A stretch of DNA of 64,000 nucleotides from JABJOR01 sp965603075 (lineage in GTDB: Bacteria > Pseudomonadota > Alphaproteobacteria > Rhodospirillales > Casp-alpha2). The notes below the pieces were generated by a model. It worked only from the letters and a program-made list of their open reading frames with translations. It ran no database searches and had not been told where the DNA came from. Made by a program: the position numbers and the translations under genes. The DNA is taken from the NCBI GenBank assembly GCA_965603075.1, contig CBFDBO010000008.1:62001-126000 (forward strand). Reading direction: 5' to 3'. Below are positions 52,144-60,433 of the stretch, in pieces (the stretch's first letter is position 1; each line of letters starts with the position of its first letter).

Positions 52144-53340
52144 ATGAAACCTGTAAATACCGTATTATCTCAATTCGGCACGACCATTTTCGAGACCATG
52201 TCGGTTTTAGCCCGAGAGCACAATTCAATCAATTTGGGCCAAGGGTTTCCCGATCAAGATGGACCTTCCTCTTTAAAGAAAATTGCCAGTGAGGCCGTGT
52301 TTGAACATTCTAATCAATATCCTCCTATGCCCGGTGTTATGGAACTGCGCAAAGCCGTCGCCAACCATAATCAGCGGTTCTATGATTTATCAATGGATTG
52401 GCAGCGCAATATTCTGATTACTTCTGGCGCGACAGAGGCACTGGCCGGGGCCTTGTTAGCCCTCATAAATCCCGGAGACGAAGTGGTTCTGCTTGAGCCC
52501 GTTTATGACAGTTATATACCAATGATATTACGCGCTGGTGGCATTCCAAAAACCGTCAAGTTATTGCCCCCCCTTTGGGAAATCCCTGTGGATGAATTAA
52601 AAGCCGCTTTTTCGAATAAAACAAAACTAATATTATTAAACTCTCCCCATAATCCAGCTGGCAAAGTATATGGAATAGAAGAGTTAGGTTTGATAGCAGG
52701 TCTTGTTGAGAAATATGATACTTACGCTTTATGTGATGAAGTTTATGAACACATTGTTTTCGATGATAACCGCCATATTCCTCTAATGACTTTACCGGGA
52801 ATGAAAGATCGATGTATTCGTATTGGCTCGGCGGGCAAATCGTTTTCCATGACAGGGTGGAAAGTGGGATACGTTAGTGCCCCTGAACACTTGCATGCCG
52901 CCCTTACAAAAGCCCATCAATTTATAACATTTACAACCCCGGCCATGGTGCAGTACGCCGTTGCTGAAGGGTTAATGGATAATGATGACTATTTCTCGCG
53001 GCTTGCATCCTCAATGCAGCAAAAAAGGGATTTATTATCTGAAGGATTATCGCAAGCTGGATTTGATGTTCCGAGAACCCAAGGAACATACTTTTTGAGC
53101 GCCGATATAAGGTCCACGGGCTTTACCGGGAACGATGTCGATTTCGCCCAGTATACTACCAAGAACGTTGGTGTTACGGCTTTACCCATGAGCGCCTTTT
53201 ATTATACACCGCTTCAAAAGGGGGGCGACATAGACAAAATGAAAACACCGTCGCCATCCTTCTTTGTACGGTTTTGCTTTTGTAAAAAAGATGAAGTTCT
53301 TGAAGCCGCCAGTGAAAAGCTCATAAAATACTTTAAATAA
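52144..53340 (+). CDS. Class I/II aminotransferase (methionine/kynurenine/glutamine-K-like)
   Basis: 398 residues. Seen: I-N-L-G-Q-G-F-P-D-Q-D-G-P, I-T-S-G-A-T-E-A-L-A-G (phosphate cup), N-S-P-H-N-P-A-G-K, C-D-E-V-Y-E-H, PLP Lys in S-A-G-K-S-F-S-M-T-G-W-K-V-G-Y, and F-F-V-R-F-C-F near the end with the carboxylate Arg. The opening G-T-T-I-F-E-T-M-S and G-Q-G-F-P-D favour the kynurenine/methionine aminotransferase branch (YbdL-like). Exact substrate is not determined. It lies 35 bases after the DUF2336 gene and 34 before the LuxR regulator. Confidence 0.88.
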   Translation: MKPVNTVLSQFGTTIFETMSVLAREHNSINLGQGFPDQDGPSSLKKIASEAVFEHSNQYPPMPGVMELRKAVANHNQRFYDLSMDWQRNILITSGATEALAGALLALINPGDEVVLLEPVYDSYIPMILRAGGIPKTVKLLPPLWEIPVDELKAAFSNKTKLILLNSPHNPAGKVYGIEELGLIAGLVEKYDTYALCDEVYEHIVFDDNRHIPLMTLPGMKDRCIRIGSAGKSFSMTGWKVGYVSAPEHLHAALTKAHQFITFTTPAMVQYAVAEGLMDNDDYFSRLASSMQQKRDLLSEGLSQAGFDVPRTQGTYFLSADIRSTGFTGNDVDFAQYTTKNVGVTALPMSAFYYTPLQKGGDIDKMKTPSPSFFVRFCFCKKDEVLEAASEKLIKYFK

Positions 53341-53374
53341 CAAATAACCTTCAAAAATAGTGTTTGGATAAACA

Positions 53375-54043
53375 GTGTACCGATTTCTTATCGCCGATGA
53401 AGAAACCCTATTTTGTTCAGGGTTGGATTTTTTGTTACGGGATTTATTTCTCCGTTCAACTGTTTTGAAATGTTCAGATATGAATTCACTGAGCACTGTT
53501 TTAGCTGATTCTGAAAAGATTTTTGACGTTTTTATCATTGATTTAAAGCTTGCAAGACTTGGGAATTACGAAAATTTAAAACGCCTATCCACGGCCATAA
53601 CAAATACACCTCTTATTGTTATGGGAAATGATGATCGAACCGATTGTATTCGGGCTTGTATGAATAGTGGCGCAAACGGCTACATTCTTAAAAAATCAAC
53701 GACCAAGACTTTAAAACTTGCCATTAATTTAATCATGAATGGTGAAATCTACGTACCGTCATCCCCCTTCATCGAAAAAGTCGCTGATGTGTCAACCAGC
53801 CCTTTAAAACTATATGGGATTGATAATCCACTGGGAGGCTTAACCCGACGGCAGTTTGAAGTCCTCGCCTTGATTATGGATGGACAACCAAACAAGCAAA
53901 TCGCCTTGAACCTAGGTTTACTTGAAAACACTGTTAAATCACATGTAAAAGCCGTTTTACGTAAACTGAACGCAAACAATCGTACACAAGCCGCAAAGAT
54001 AGCAATTGCCCTTGGATTGCCTTCAAATATAGACCCAGTGTAA
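53375..54043 (+). CDS. NarL/FixJ-type response regulator
   Basis: 222 residues from a GTG start. The receiver domain has the acidic pair D8-E9 (L-I-A-D-E-E), phosphoacceptor D56 (F-I-I-D-L-K-L) and Lys at Y-I-L-K-K-S. The C-terminal GerE domain reads L-T-R-R-Q-F-E-V-L-A-L-I-M-D-G-Q-P-N-K-Q-I-A-L-N-L-G-L-L-E-N-T-V-K-S-H-V-K-A-V-L-R-K-L. A competent two-component regulator; the cognate kinase is not adjacent. It follows the aminotransferase by 34 bases and precedes a 367-base gap before amt. Confidence 0.9.
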   Translation: MYRFLIADEETLFCSGLDFLLRDLFLRSTVLKCSDMNSLSTVLADSEKIFDVFIIDLKLARLGNYENLKRLSTAITNTPLIVMGNDDRTDCIRACMNSGANGYILKKSTTKTLKLAINLIMNGEIYVPSSPFIEKVADVSTSPLKLYGIDNPLGGLTRRQFEVLALIMDGQPNKQIALNLGLLENTVKSHVKAVLRKLNANNRTQAAKIAIALGLPSNIDPV

Positions 54044-54410
54044 AAATTCGATTCGGCAATTCTATTATATTGCGTCAAAATCTTAAAAAAATTCACCATT
54101 AGGAAACTTTGTTTCTTATATCAAACGTTTACAGACTCAATTATTGACTTAATTTGAACAGAATTGGGCTGTTATTGGTATAAAATTAACCCTTAAGGAT
54201 GATAAAGTAACCCCTTTGCGTAGTGTTAAATCGAATCAATTGAGCGGAAAATAAATTAATCGCTTAAAGAAAATAATTTGCGATCAAATAACTTATTAAA
54301 ACTAAACATTAGTTTTAAAGGGATGGGGTGAACAATCACTATATTCAATTTTGAATTTAACGTGGTCGTTCACATAATAGATCAATATCTGGAGAGAGAG
54401 GATATCCTTA
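54044..54410. other. Upstream region of the ammonium transporter
   Basis: About 370 AT-rich bases. No sigma-54 -24/-12 element was seen. A TATAAA-like hexamer lies near 54179. GAGAGAGAGG lies about 9 bases before the amt ATG. Confidence 0.4.
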
Positions 54411-55811
54411 ATGGATGATCAATTATACGCTCTTACGACAATATTTACCGAGGTTTATTACTGGATCACGGTTGTATTTATGTTCCTCATACATGTGGGT
54501 TTCTGCATGTATGAAGTTGGAGCTTCACGTCGTAAGAACATGATGCACACACTTATGAAAAACACCATGGTGATACCGCTTGTCACTGTTACATTCTTCT
54601 ATTTCGGCTGGCATATTTATTTCAGCTGGATCAATGGGATTCCCGGTATTATCGGTGCTGATCCAATGCCATATGGCTTAGACAATAACTGGTCTCAACC
54701 ATGGAGCCCGTTCATGGGTGCTACGCTTAGTAGTGATGGTGACGGTTACTGGTCACATATTAACGGTGTATTCTGGGCAGCGTTCTTGCTGTTCTCATGG
54801 ACAGCCGCTTCTATCGTATCGGGCGCGGTTATCGAACGTATCCGTTCTGGTGCATTCTGGATTCTGGCCGTTTTAATCGGTTCATTTTGTTGGATCATTG
54901 ATGCTGCCTGGGGCTGGTCTCCTGATGGTTGGATGGTTCGTGAACTTGGTTATCATGACGCTTATGCCTCTGGTGTTATTCACGCCATTGCGGGTGGTTT
55001 TGCTCTCGGTGTTCTCGTTGTGCTTGGACCGCGTATCGGCAAGTTTGCTGCTGACGGTACACCACGCAACATCGTACCGCATAACCCATGGCTCGTAACA
55101 GTTGGTCTGTTCATGATCTATACTGGTTTCTGGGGCTTCTATGTTGCTTGTAATATCCCCATACTCGATGTTGGCAGTATGGCTGGTATGGAAGGCTCGT
55201 TCTTCTCTACAACCAATATTTACCTTACTCCGACCACGACCTCTGCAATCACCTTTAACTTCCTGATGTCTCTTTCAGGTGGTCTGATGATGGCTTACCT
55301 TATTTCTAAGGGTGATGCTTTCTGGACTTACTCAGGTGGTCTTGCTGGTGTCATTTGTGCCTCTTCCGGTAACGATCTATACCACCCAATTCAAGCAATG
55401 CTTATTGCGGCGGTTGGTGTTGTTGTTGTTTACAAAATGCACTTCTGGGTCGAACGTAAGTTTAAAATTGATGACGCAGTAGGTGCTGTAGCCGTTCATG
55501 GTTATGGTGGTTTCTTCGGTGTTGTTGCAGCAGGGTTTGTCCTTTGGGGCTACCCATCTTCGTTCACCGAAGGTTACGCAGCAATCACTCCTTGGGGTCA
55601 ATTTGCTGGTGCTATTATCATGTTCTTTGTTCTTGGTTTCTTCCCGGCATACATTGCCTCAAAGATTCTGAACGCAATGGGATTACTTCGTATTCCAGAA
55701 CGTGTTGAAATTGCTGGTCTTGATCTTTCTGAATTCCATGGTCGTTATCTCGACGAAGCTGAGGTATCTGCGGCTGAGGAAGAAGAAGCGCGTGCCCGAG
55801 GTATTATCTAG
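54411..55811 (+). CDS. Amt family ammonium transporter
   Basis: 466 residues, eleven membrane segments. Pore residues are kept: H191 in A-S-G-V-I-H-A-I-A-G-G and H363 in G-A-V-A-V-H-G-Y-G-G-F-F-G-V are the twin histidines, and W/F-rich vestibules are evident. Long N-terminal (E-V-Y-Y-W-I-T-V-V-F-M-F-L-I-H-V-G-F-C-M-Y-E-V-G-A) and unusual loops indicate a divergent Amt branch rather than typical AmtB. The C-terminal tail ends in E-E-E-E-A-R-A-R-G and may bind PII. It conducts ammonium into the cell. The gene is followed by a small membrane protein rather than glnK. Confidence 0.93.
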   Translation: MDDQLYALTTIFTEVYYWITVVFMFLIHVGFCMYEVGASRRKNMMHTLMKNTMVIPLVTVTFFYFGWHIYFSWINGIPGIIGADPMPYGLDNNWSQPWSPFMGATLSSDGDGYWSHINGVFWAAFLLFSWTAASIVSGAVIERIRSGAFWILAVLIGSFCWIIDAAWGWSPDGWMVRELGYHDAYASGVIHAIAGGFALGVLVVLGPRIGKFAADGTPRNIVPHNPWLVTVGLFMIYTGFWGFYVACNIPILDVGSMAGMEGSFFSTTNIYLTPTTTSAITFNFLMSLSGGLMMAYLISKGDAFWTYSGGLAGVICASSGNDLYHPIQAMLIAAVGVVVVYKMHFWVERKFKIDDAVGAVAVHGYGGFFGVVAAGFVLWGYPSSFTEGYAAITPWGQFAGAIIMFFVLGFFPAYIASKILNAMGLLRIPERVEIAGLDLSEFHGRYLDEAEVSAAEEEEARARGII

Positions 55812-55852
55812 GGCGCCATCAAGACATCATTTGATAAGAAGGAGAACAAACT

Positions 55853-56116
55853 ATGTCTACAGGATTAGAAACCTGGAACCAAGATCTCAATGCTCTCGTT
55901 GAGATGCATCCATTTGCCGGAACAGAGTTTACTCTGGTAATGGTTGGACTGGCATCTTGGATCATCTGGCATATCATTCAAATTAAAATGGAAAATAATT
56001 TGATGGCCGAAGAAGACGCACTATACCAAGACAAAGCCAAACTTAATGCCGCACGGCATCTAGGCAACGCTGAGTCCATTAGTGAAGTAGCCAAGGCTCA
56101 CGCCGAAGGATACTAA
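55853..56116 (+). CDS. Small single-span membrane protein co-encoded with Amt
   Basis: 87 residues. An N-terminal soluble segment (W-N-Q-D-L-N-A-L-V-E-M-H-P-F-A-G-T), one membrane helix at about 24-43 (F-T-L-V-M-V-G-L-A-S-W-I-I-W-H-I-I), and a charged helical tail (M-E-N-N-L-M-A-E-E-D-A-L-Y-Q-D-K-A-K-L-N-A-A-R-H-L). AAGGAG lies 8 bases before the ATG, and the gap to amt is 41 bases with terminators only after this gene, so the two are one transcript. No known family recognised. An accessory or regulatory subunit of the transporter is a reasonable guess. Confidence 0.75.
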   Translation: MSTGLETWNQDLNALVEMHPFAGTEFTLVMVGLASWIIWHIIQIKMENNLMAEEDALYQDKAKLNAARHLGNAESISEVAKAHAEGY

Positions 56117-56127
56117 TACTAATCAGA

Positions 56128-56147
56128 CAGAAAGCTTTGGCTTTCTG
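56128..56147 (+). terminator. Hairpin after the amt operon
   Basis: CAGAAAGC (56128-56135), loop TTTG, GCTTTCTG (56140-56147): perfect 8-bp stem without a T-run, 12 bases after the small-protein stop. Confidence 0.5.
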
Positions 56148-56158
56148 AACGAATTAAT

Positions 56159-56193
56159 CACCCGGGTGTCAGACGACATCCGGGTGTTTTTTT
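56159..56193 (+). terminator. Rho-independent terminator of the amt operon
   Basis: CACCCGGGTGTC (56159-56170), loop AGAC, GACATCCGGGTG (56175-56186), then seven T (56187-56193). A 12-bp stem with one G-T pair. Confidence 0.93.
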
Positions 56194-56298
56194 ATCCATT
56201 TTTAATTTAAATAAAAAATATGCTACTTGATTGGTAGATAACCTTGACGACACCCAACGGAGCGTCTAAAGAAGACGCACTGATCGCAAGATTGGTAT

Positions 56299-56375
56299 GG
56301 TGACCGTAGCTCAGTTGGTAGAGCCCCGCCTTGTGGTGGCGGTTGTCGCGGGTTCAAATCCCGTCGGTCACCCCA
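56299..56375 (+). tRNA. tRNA-His (anticodon GTG)
   Basis: The acceptor is GTGACCG (56300-56306) with CGGTCAC (56365-56371); the extra G-1 at 56299 pairs with discriminator C at 56372, the hallmark of tRNA-His; CCA encoded. The anticodon stem CCGCC/GGCGG holds TTGTGGT with anticodon GTG. The last 18 bases recur at 57143-57160. Confidence 0.97.
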
Positions 56376-56585
56376 TTTTTCCTTCGATAATTATACTATA
56401 ATTCTATTGCTGTCCTAAACTTCTATAAGGCCCTTTCGCTTAAAGAACATGGCGAGGAAGAGCGAGTAGTTTAGGTTTTAAGGTGGTTAATAAATCCACA
56501 GAGGAAGATGGCATAGAGAACTATAAGTTTTCACCAAAGGGAAATCCTCATTGAACAACTCAAAGTTATTAGATATTGTCCAATT

Positions 56586-57107
56586 ATGAAATATTACCCC
56601 CATAATAATAGTGATTGGTCGTACAAAGTATTTGACCAAGAAACGTCTGCATCTGATTTTGGTGGCTTTGAACCTATCGTCAATTTATGGAACTCAAAAA
56701 GAAATCAGGATCAGTTACCTGCTTGGAAAGATTTCGAGCTTGAAGAATTCTCCAACTGGTATGGTTGGTTTGCGGTGGGTGATGTCACTTATGATGGTAT
56801 ATTTGATATTCACTTTAGATTGTGGGGTACGAAAGTCGTCGACCTTTTAGGGTACGAAATGACAGGTAAGAGCCCAAGACTAAATACCAAACATCCTTTT
56901 GAATATGATGGTGGCTACGACCAAGAGGAATTTGATTTTCTCGAAACATTAACACAATCATCAGCGATCGGTGTCGCTGCTGGCTCCATTCATTGGGAAA
57001 ACCGTCGTCATATACGGTATGAAGAAATATCACTGCCGCTTGCTGATGATGGCAAGACAGTTGATAAGATACTGCAAGTTATTAATACCCTGCCAAATGA
57101 TCTGTAG
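56586..57107 (+). CDS. PAS-domain protein of unknown function
   Basis: 173 residues forming one PAS-like domain of the alphaproteobacterial PAS_5 type: L-W-N-S-K-R-N-Q-D-Q-L-P-A-W-K-D-F, a G-W-F-A-V-G-D-V turn, F-R-L-W-G-T-K-V-V-D-L-L-G-Y-E-M-T-G-K and late E-E-I-S-L-P-L-A-D-D-G-K-T-V-D-K-I. No output domain is attached, so it would act as a stand-alone sensor or by partner binding. The region before the ATG is weak in ribosome-site character. It is the only gene between tRNA-His and the duplicated tRNA-His 3' end, so it may be cargo of a minimal tRNA-site integration. Confidence 0.75.
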   Translation: MKYYPHNNSDWSYKVFDQETSASDFGGFEPIVNLWNSKRNQDQLPAWKDFELEEFSNWYGWFAVGDVTYDGIFDIHFRLWGTKVVDLLGYEMTGKSPRLNTKHPFEYDGGYDQEEFDFLETLTQSSAIGVAAGSIHWENRRHIRYEEISLPLADDGKTVDKILQVINTLPNDL

Positions 57108-57142
57108 CGTTCTGTTATTTAAGAATTTAAACAGATAATCCT

Positions 57143-57160
57143 ATCCCATCGGTCACCCCA
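57143..57160 (+). repeat. Duplicated 3' end of tRNA-His (att-like)
   Basis: ATCCCATCGGTCACCCCA matches the last 18 bases of tRNA-His (56358-56375) with one mismatch. Such duplicated tRNA ends mark integration sites. No integrase gene is present between the two copies. Confidence 0.75.
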
Positions 57161-57496
57161 ATCTACTTATATTTAGGCATAAAAAATGACCAGCGCCTAT
57201 TTTGCGATGATCATGTCTTATGTTTTCGATTTTAAATTAATCGAGCTATTGAAGCCGTATTTGTCTTCTTAAATTAATCAGACAGTTAGGGCGATTGATG
57301 CCAAAATTACGCAAACGATTAAGTAGGAAGTTATCGCAGTGTAGATTGAGCTGTTCATCATTATAAAATCCTTTGTAGAGTTTGTAGTGTGTCTGAGGGG
57401 ATTTATAATCCATGCATTAGATTTTGAGTAATGTTCATCTTGCACTAAAGCTATGCGTCTGGGGTATGGTGTCTGGGGTGGGGACGATTTACAGAC

Positions 57497-57523
57497 AAAA
57501 AAAACCGGACCATTTGGTCCGGT
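57497..57523 (-). terminator. Rho-independent terminator on the minus strand
   Basis: ACCGGACC, loop AAAT, GGTCCGGT (57504-57523 read on the minus strand) followed by a run of T (A-run 57497-57504 on plus). No protein gene lies upstream of it on that strand, which is what suggests the small RNA. Confidence 0.85.
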
Positions 57524-57580
57524 AGAGTTTAAACAGGGAGAGTATGAAGAGGGGACTAACATTGAAATTCTCTTCATACA
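57497..57580 (-). ncRNA. Candidate small RNA (about 84 nt)
   Basis: On the minus strand a -10-like TATTAT (57587-57592) would start transcription near 57580. The RNA would open with GTATGAAGAG paired to CTCTTCATAC (57542-57579, 18-base loop), then an unpaired TCTCCCTGTTTAAACTCT linker, then the terminator hairpin and eight T. A perfect CRP-type site sits 41.5 bases upstream of that start. No convincing reading frame is present. The linker and loop carry C/U-rich segments able to pair with ribosome sites. Prediction only. Confidence 0.55.
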
Positions 57581-57613
57581 TTATAAATAATACGCCAACT
57601 TACCTTTTAAAGC

Positions 57614-57629
57614 TGTGATATTGATCACA
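57614..57629. promoter_or_regulatory. CRP/FNR-family binding site
   Basis: TGTGATATTGATCACA is a perfect TGTGA-N6-TCACA palindrome. Its centre (57621.5) lies 41.5 bases from the inferred small-RNA start and about 220 bases from the LuxR gene on the other strand. Confidence 0.7.
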
Positions 57630-57844
57630 CCGAACAATTATTCATAAATTTATCATGGGTAGTATATCCAAATATTATAATCTTTTGAAATAAAACAATA
57701 ATTGCGTAATATTTTTCCAATCTTAGGCAGGTACCTACACTAATAATAAATTTAAACATTGCCTACCCATTCAGGTGGCATTAATAATATTCTTTCCTTA
57801 TATAAGGTTATAGAGTTAACAGATTTTTTGTCTCAGGAATAAAA

Positions 57845-58459
57845 ATGTCGCAAATTGAGATTGTATTAGTCGATAAGAGCCCCTTGGTTCTTGCAGGGCT
57901 CACGAAAATATTTGGGGATGATCAACGATTTTCAATTATTGCAACCGCCGCTGATGGTGAACGCTTTATGGAGGCTGTAGAACGACTATCCTTTGATGTT
58001 GCGGTCCTCGGTTGGGAAATGCCCTATTTGAATGGTCGTGACGTTCTGACCGCTTTGAAAGGCAATCTGGATGCCCCGCGGATCATTATATACACGGGCA
58101 GCATCAAGCCCGGCATTGCGCGACAGGTGCTCCAATTGGGCGGTGCTGGTTTTTGTTCCAAACAAGACTCCCCCCACATCCTTATCGATACGGTTGTTTC
58201 TGTAGCCGAAGGTCGAATGATATTCCCCTTTATGAACATTGACGCGCCTTCAAACGATGCATTGGATAGCTTAACCCCAAGAGAACGTGATTTATTGACC
58301 TATTTGGCCGATGGACGAACCAATGCGCAAATAGCAACCCAGTTGGGGATTTCGCTTAATACCGTTAAATTCCACCTTAAAAACCTCTATGAGAAACTCA
58401 ATGTTAATAACCGGGCACAAGCAGTTGCTCGTTCTTTAGCTGATAATGATATGCGTTAA
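57845..58459 (+). CDS. Atypical NarL-type regulator with receiver lacking the phosphoacceptor Asp
   Basis: 204 residues. The receiver domain is recognisable (I-E-I-V-L-V-D-K-S-P-L-V-L-A-G-L) but the strand-3 position reads V-A-V-L-G56-W-E-M-P, where Asp is expected, and the first acidic pair is D10-K11. Phosphorylation is therefore not possible in the normal way. The C-terminal GerE HTH is intact: L-T-P-R-E-R-D-L-L-T-Y-L-A-D-G-R-T-N-A-Q-I-A-T-Q-L-G-I-S-L-N-T-V-K-F-H-L-K-N-L-Y-E-K-L. The stop lies 19 bases before the glpX start, so it is co-transcribed with the Calvin-cycle genes and a candidate regulator of them. Confidence 0.88.
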   Translation: MSQIEIVLVDKSPLVLAGLTKIFGDDQRFSIIATAADGERFMEAVERLSFDVAVLGWEMPYLNGRDVLTALKGNLDAPRIIIYTGSIKPGIARQVLQLGGAGFCSKQDSPHILIDTVVSVAEGRMIFPFMNIDAPSNDALDSLTPRERDLLTYLADGRTNAQIATQLGISLNTVKFHLKNLYEKLNVNNRAQAVARSLADNDMR

Positions 58460-58478
58460 AACAAGAATAGCCCCAATA

Positions 58479-59507
58479 ATGAATAGTCCTGAAAAAACAA
58501 TCTCAAAAGACACGTTTCATGAAGGTGAAGCACCGCATTTTTTGAAATTTGCCCTTCGAGAAGTAACGGAATCTGCTGCCCGAGCGGCCTGTGAATGGAT
58601 TGGACGCGGCGACGTTGGTCAAATTAATAACGCGTCCGTATCGGCAATGCGTGATGCATTTACCAAAATCCCCATCAAAGGTGAAATTGCTATTGGGGAT
58701 GGCAGCGACGCCCCCGATGTTCCCGGCAAACGTATGGCTTTTAAAACCGGTGAAATCGTCGGTAACAAAAATGCGACCCTAGAATATGATATTGCCATTG
58801 ACCCGATTGAAGGAACCAGCTTCCTAACCCAGGGTATGACCAATGCTATGGCGGTACTCGCACTCGCGCCTAAAGGGACCATGCTAAGACCGGGGCCTGC
58901 TTTTTATATGGAAAAATTTGTCGGTCCACCCGAAGTTCGCGGCAAAATCGATCCGCAATCTCCGCTCGAGGATAAACTGGCTATCATTGCAAGCGAGACT
59001 GGAAAACGTGTTTCTGATCTCATTATATATGTTCTAGAAAAACCGCGTCATCGTGTGTTGATTGAAAGTATCCAAGCGTGTGGTGCGCGTGTTGCGCAAT
59101 ATCCAGCGGGCGATATAGCGGGGGCAATTATGGCCGCACGGTCTGATTCAGGTATTGACGCCATGATGGGAACAGGCGGATCGCCAGAAGGGATCATATC
59201 AGCCTGCGCTATCAGAGCGCTTGGGGGCGAGCTGTTGACGAGGTTTTCTCCACAGTTACCCAGCGAGCACATTGCGGTCAAAGAGGCTGGGATATCGACA
59301 ACCCAGTGGATGAGCATTGACCACCTTGTCAATTCAAACAAAGTTCATTTTGCCGCAACGGGTATCACAACGGGATTATTATTCGATGGTGTTGTGAAAT
59401 CCGCCCGATATGAACGCACCGAGTCATTATTAATTTCTGGGGAAAATGGCGAATACAGTACCCTGACGAGCTATCACCCTTCAGATGAGACGTTATCATG
59501 CCTATAA
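58479..59507 (+). CDS. glpX: Class II fructose-1,6-bisphosphatase (possibly with sedoheptulose bisphosphatase activity)
   Basis: About 342 residues from ATG at 58479; an ATG at 58446 lies inside the preceding gene. Typical GlpX: F-A-L-R-E-V-T-E-S-A-A-R-A-A near the start, I-G-D-G-S-D-A-P, the metal motif Y-D-I-A-I-D-P-I-E-G-T, and G-T-G-G-S-P-E-G near 230. It hydrolyses fructose-1,6-bisphosphate, and in Calvin-cycle clusters often sedoheptulose-1,7-bisphosphate too. Its 3' end overlaps prk by 10 bases, indicating translational coupling. The ribosome site before the start is weak, consistent with coupling to the regulator gene ahead of it. Confidence 0.95.
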   Translation: MNSPEKTISKDTFHEGEAPHFLKFALREVTESAARAACEWIGRGDVGQINNASVSAMRDAFTKIPIKGEIAIGDGSDAPDVPGKRMAFKTGEIVGNKNATLEYDIAIDPIEGTSFLTQGMTNAMAVLALAPKGTMLRPGPAFYMEKFVGPPEVRGKIDPQSPLEDKLAIIASETGKRVSDLIIYVLEKPRHRVLIESIQACGARVAQYPAGDIAGAIMAARSDSGIDAMMGTGGSPEGIISACAIRALGGELLTRFSPQLPSEHIAVKEAGISTTQWMSIDHLVNSNKVHFAATGITTGLLFDGVVKSARYERTESLLISGENGEYSTLTSYHPSDETLSCL

Positions 59508-60433
59508 ACCGTTTATCCGATCGACCGATTATCCTTGGCATTATCGGTGATTCAGCCGCTGGCAAAACGACTTTTGCCCGTGGCATCGTTGATATCTTAG
59601 GCGACGATCGTGTGGTGACCATTTGTTCCGATGACTATCATAAATTCACCCGTAAAGAGCGCAATGAAATGAGCATCACGGCCCTTGAACCGGAAGCCAA
59701 CCATATTGATATTCTGGAACAACACATCAAATTACTAAGGCAGGGAAAACCGATCCTTAAACCGGTTTATAATCACGTAAATGGAACCCTGGGGCCCGCT
59801 GAATACATCGAACCACGCGAATATATTATCATTGAAGGATTGCTTGGATATTCCACCCGAACCATGCGGGATTGTTACGATGTTAAAGTTTATCTAGAGC
59901 CAATGGAGGACCTACGGGTTCACTGGAAAATTCAACGTGATACTATGGCCCGTGGTTATGACTTAGCGACCGTTAAAAAGATTATCAATATCCGTGAACA
60001 GGCCAGTGATCGTCACATTAAACCGCAACGGACATTTGCCGATATGGTTGTGCGGTTCTTTCCGCCCGATAATACCGAGGAAACAGGTGCTGGATTAAAC
60101 GTCATCCATACTCTTCGTCCAACTTTACCGCATCCAGATTTATCCCCCATCATCGAAGCAGGGGCAAAGGCGGGTATTAAATTGGAATTATCGCGCGATG
60201 TTGATGGCAAGCCGGTCGATATTTTGGCTATCAATGGATCAATTGATGATCGACATGCCAGAAAAATGGAAGACCTGTTGTGGAATTTAATTCCAGAAGC
60301 CCAACACTTACGCGACAAACTTGGTCAATTTGATGAAGGTAATCATATTGAAACCAGTCACACTTTGGCCCTTTCACAATTGTTAATGACGTTTCATGTG
60401 GTCAAGGCCGCGCTCGGTCATCATGCGATCTGA
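59498..60433 (+). CDS. prk: Phosphoribulokinase
   Basis: 311 residues. P-loop G-D-S-A-A-G-K-T-T at 17-25, S-D-D-Y-H-K-F with the catalytic Asp region, H-I-D-I-L-E-Q-H, K-P-V-Y-N-H, V-I-E-G-L-L-G-Y and D-V-K-V-Y-L-E-P, the PRK order. It phosphorylates ribulose-5-phosphate to ribulose-1,5-bisphosphate for RuBisCO and has no other common role, so it is the best sign of CO2 fixation here. It overlaps glpX by 10 bases. The downstream gene is on the opposite strand. Confidence 0.95.
   Translation: MPINRLSDRPIILGIIGDSAAGKTTFARGIVDILGDDRVVTICSDDYHKFTRKERNEMSITALEPEANHIDILEQHIKLLRQGKPILKPVYNHVNGTLGPAEYIEPREYIIIEGLLGYSTRTMRDCYDVKVYLEPMEDLRVHWKIQRDTMARGYDLATVKKIINIREQASDRHIKPQRTFADMVVRFFPPDNTEETGAGLNVIHTLRPTLPHPDLSPIIEAGAKAGIKLELSRDVDGKPVDILAINGSIDDRHARKMEDLLWNLIPEAQHLRDKLGQFDEGNHIETSHTLALSQLLMTFHVVKAALGHHAI

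Noticed and set aside
57278..57577. Minus-strand open frame of 99 codons
   Set aside because: It runs through the terminator hairpin and the 5' stem of the RNA candidate, and has no ribosome site.
57687..57845. AGGTACCT palindrome near 57730 as a LuxR-type operator
   Set aside because: The palindrome core is only 8 bases and its flanks do not extend the symmetry; too short to support.
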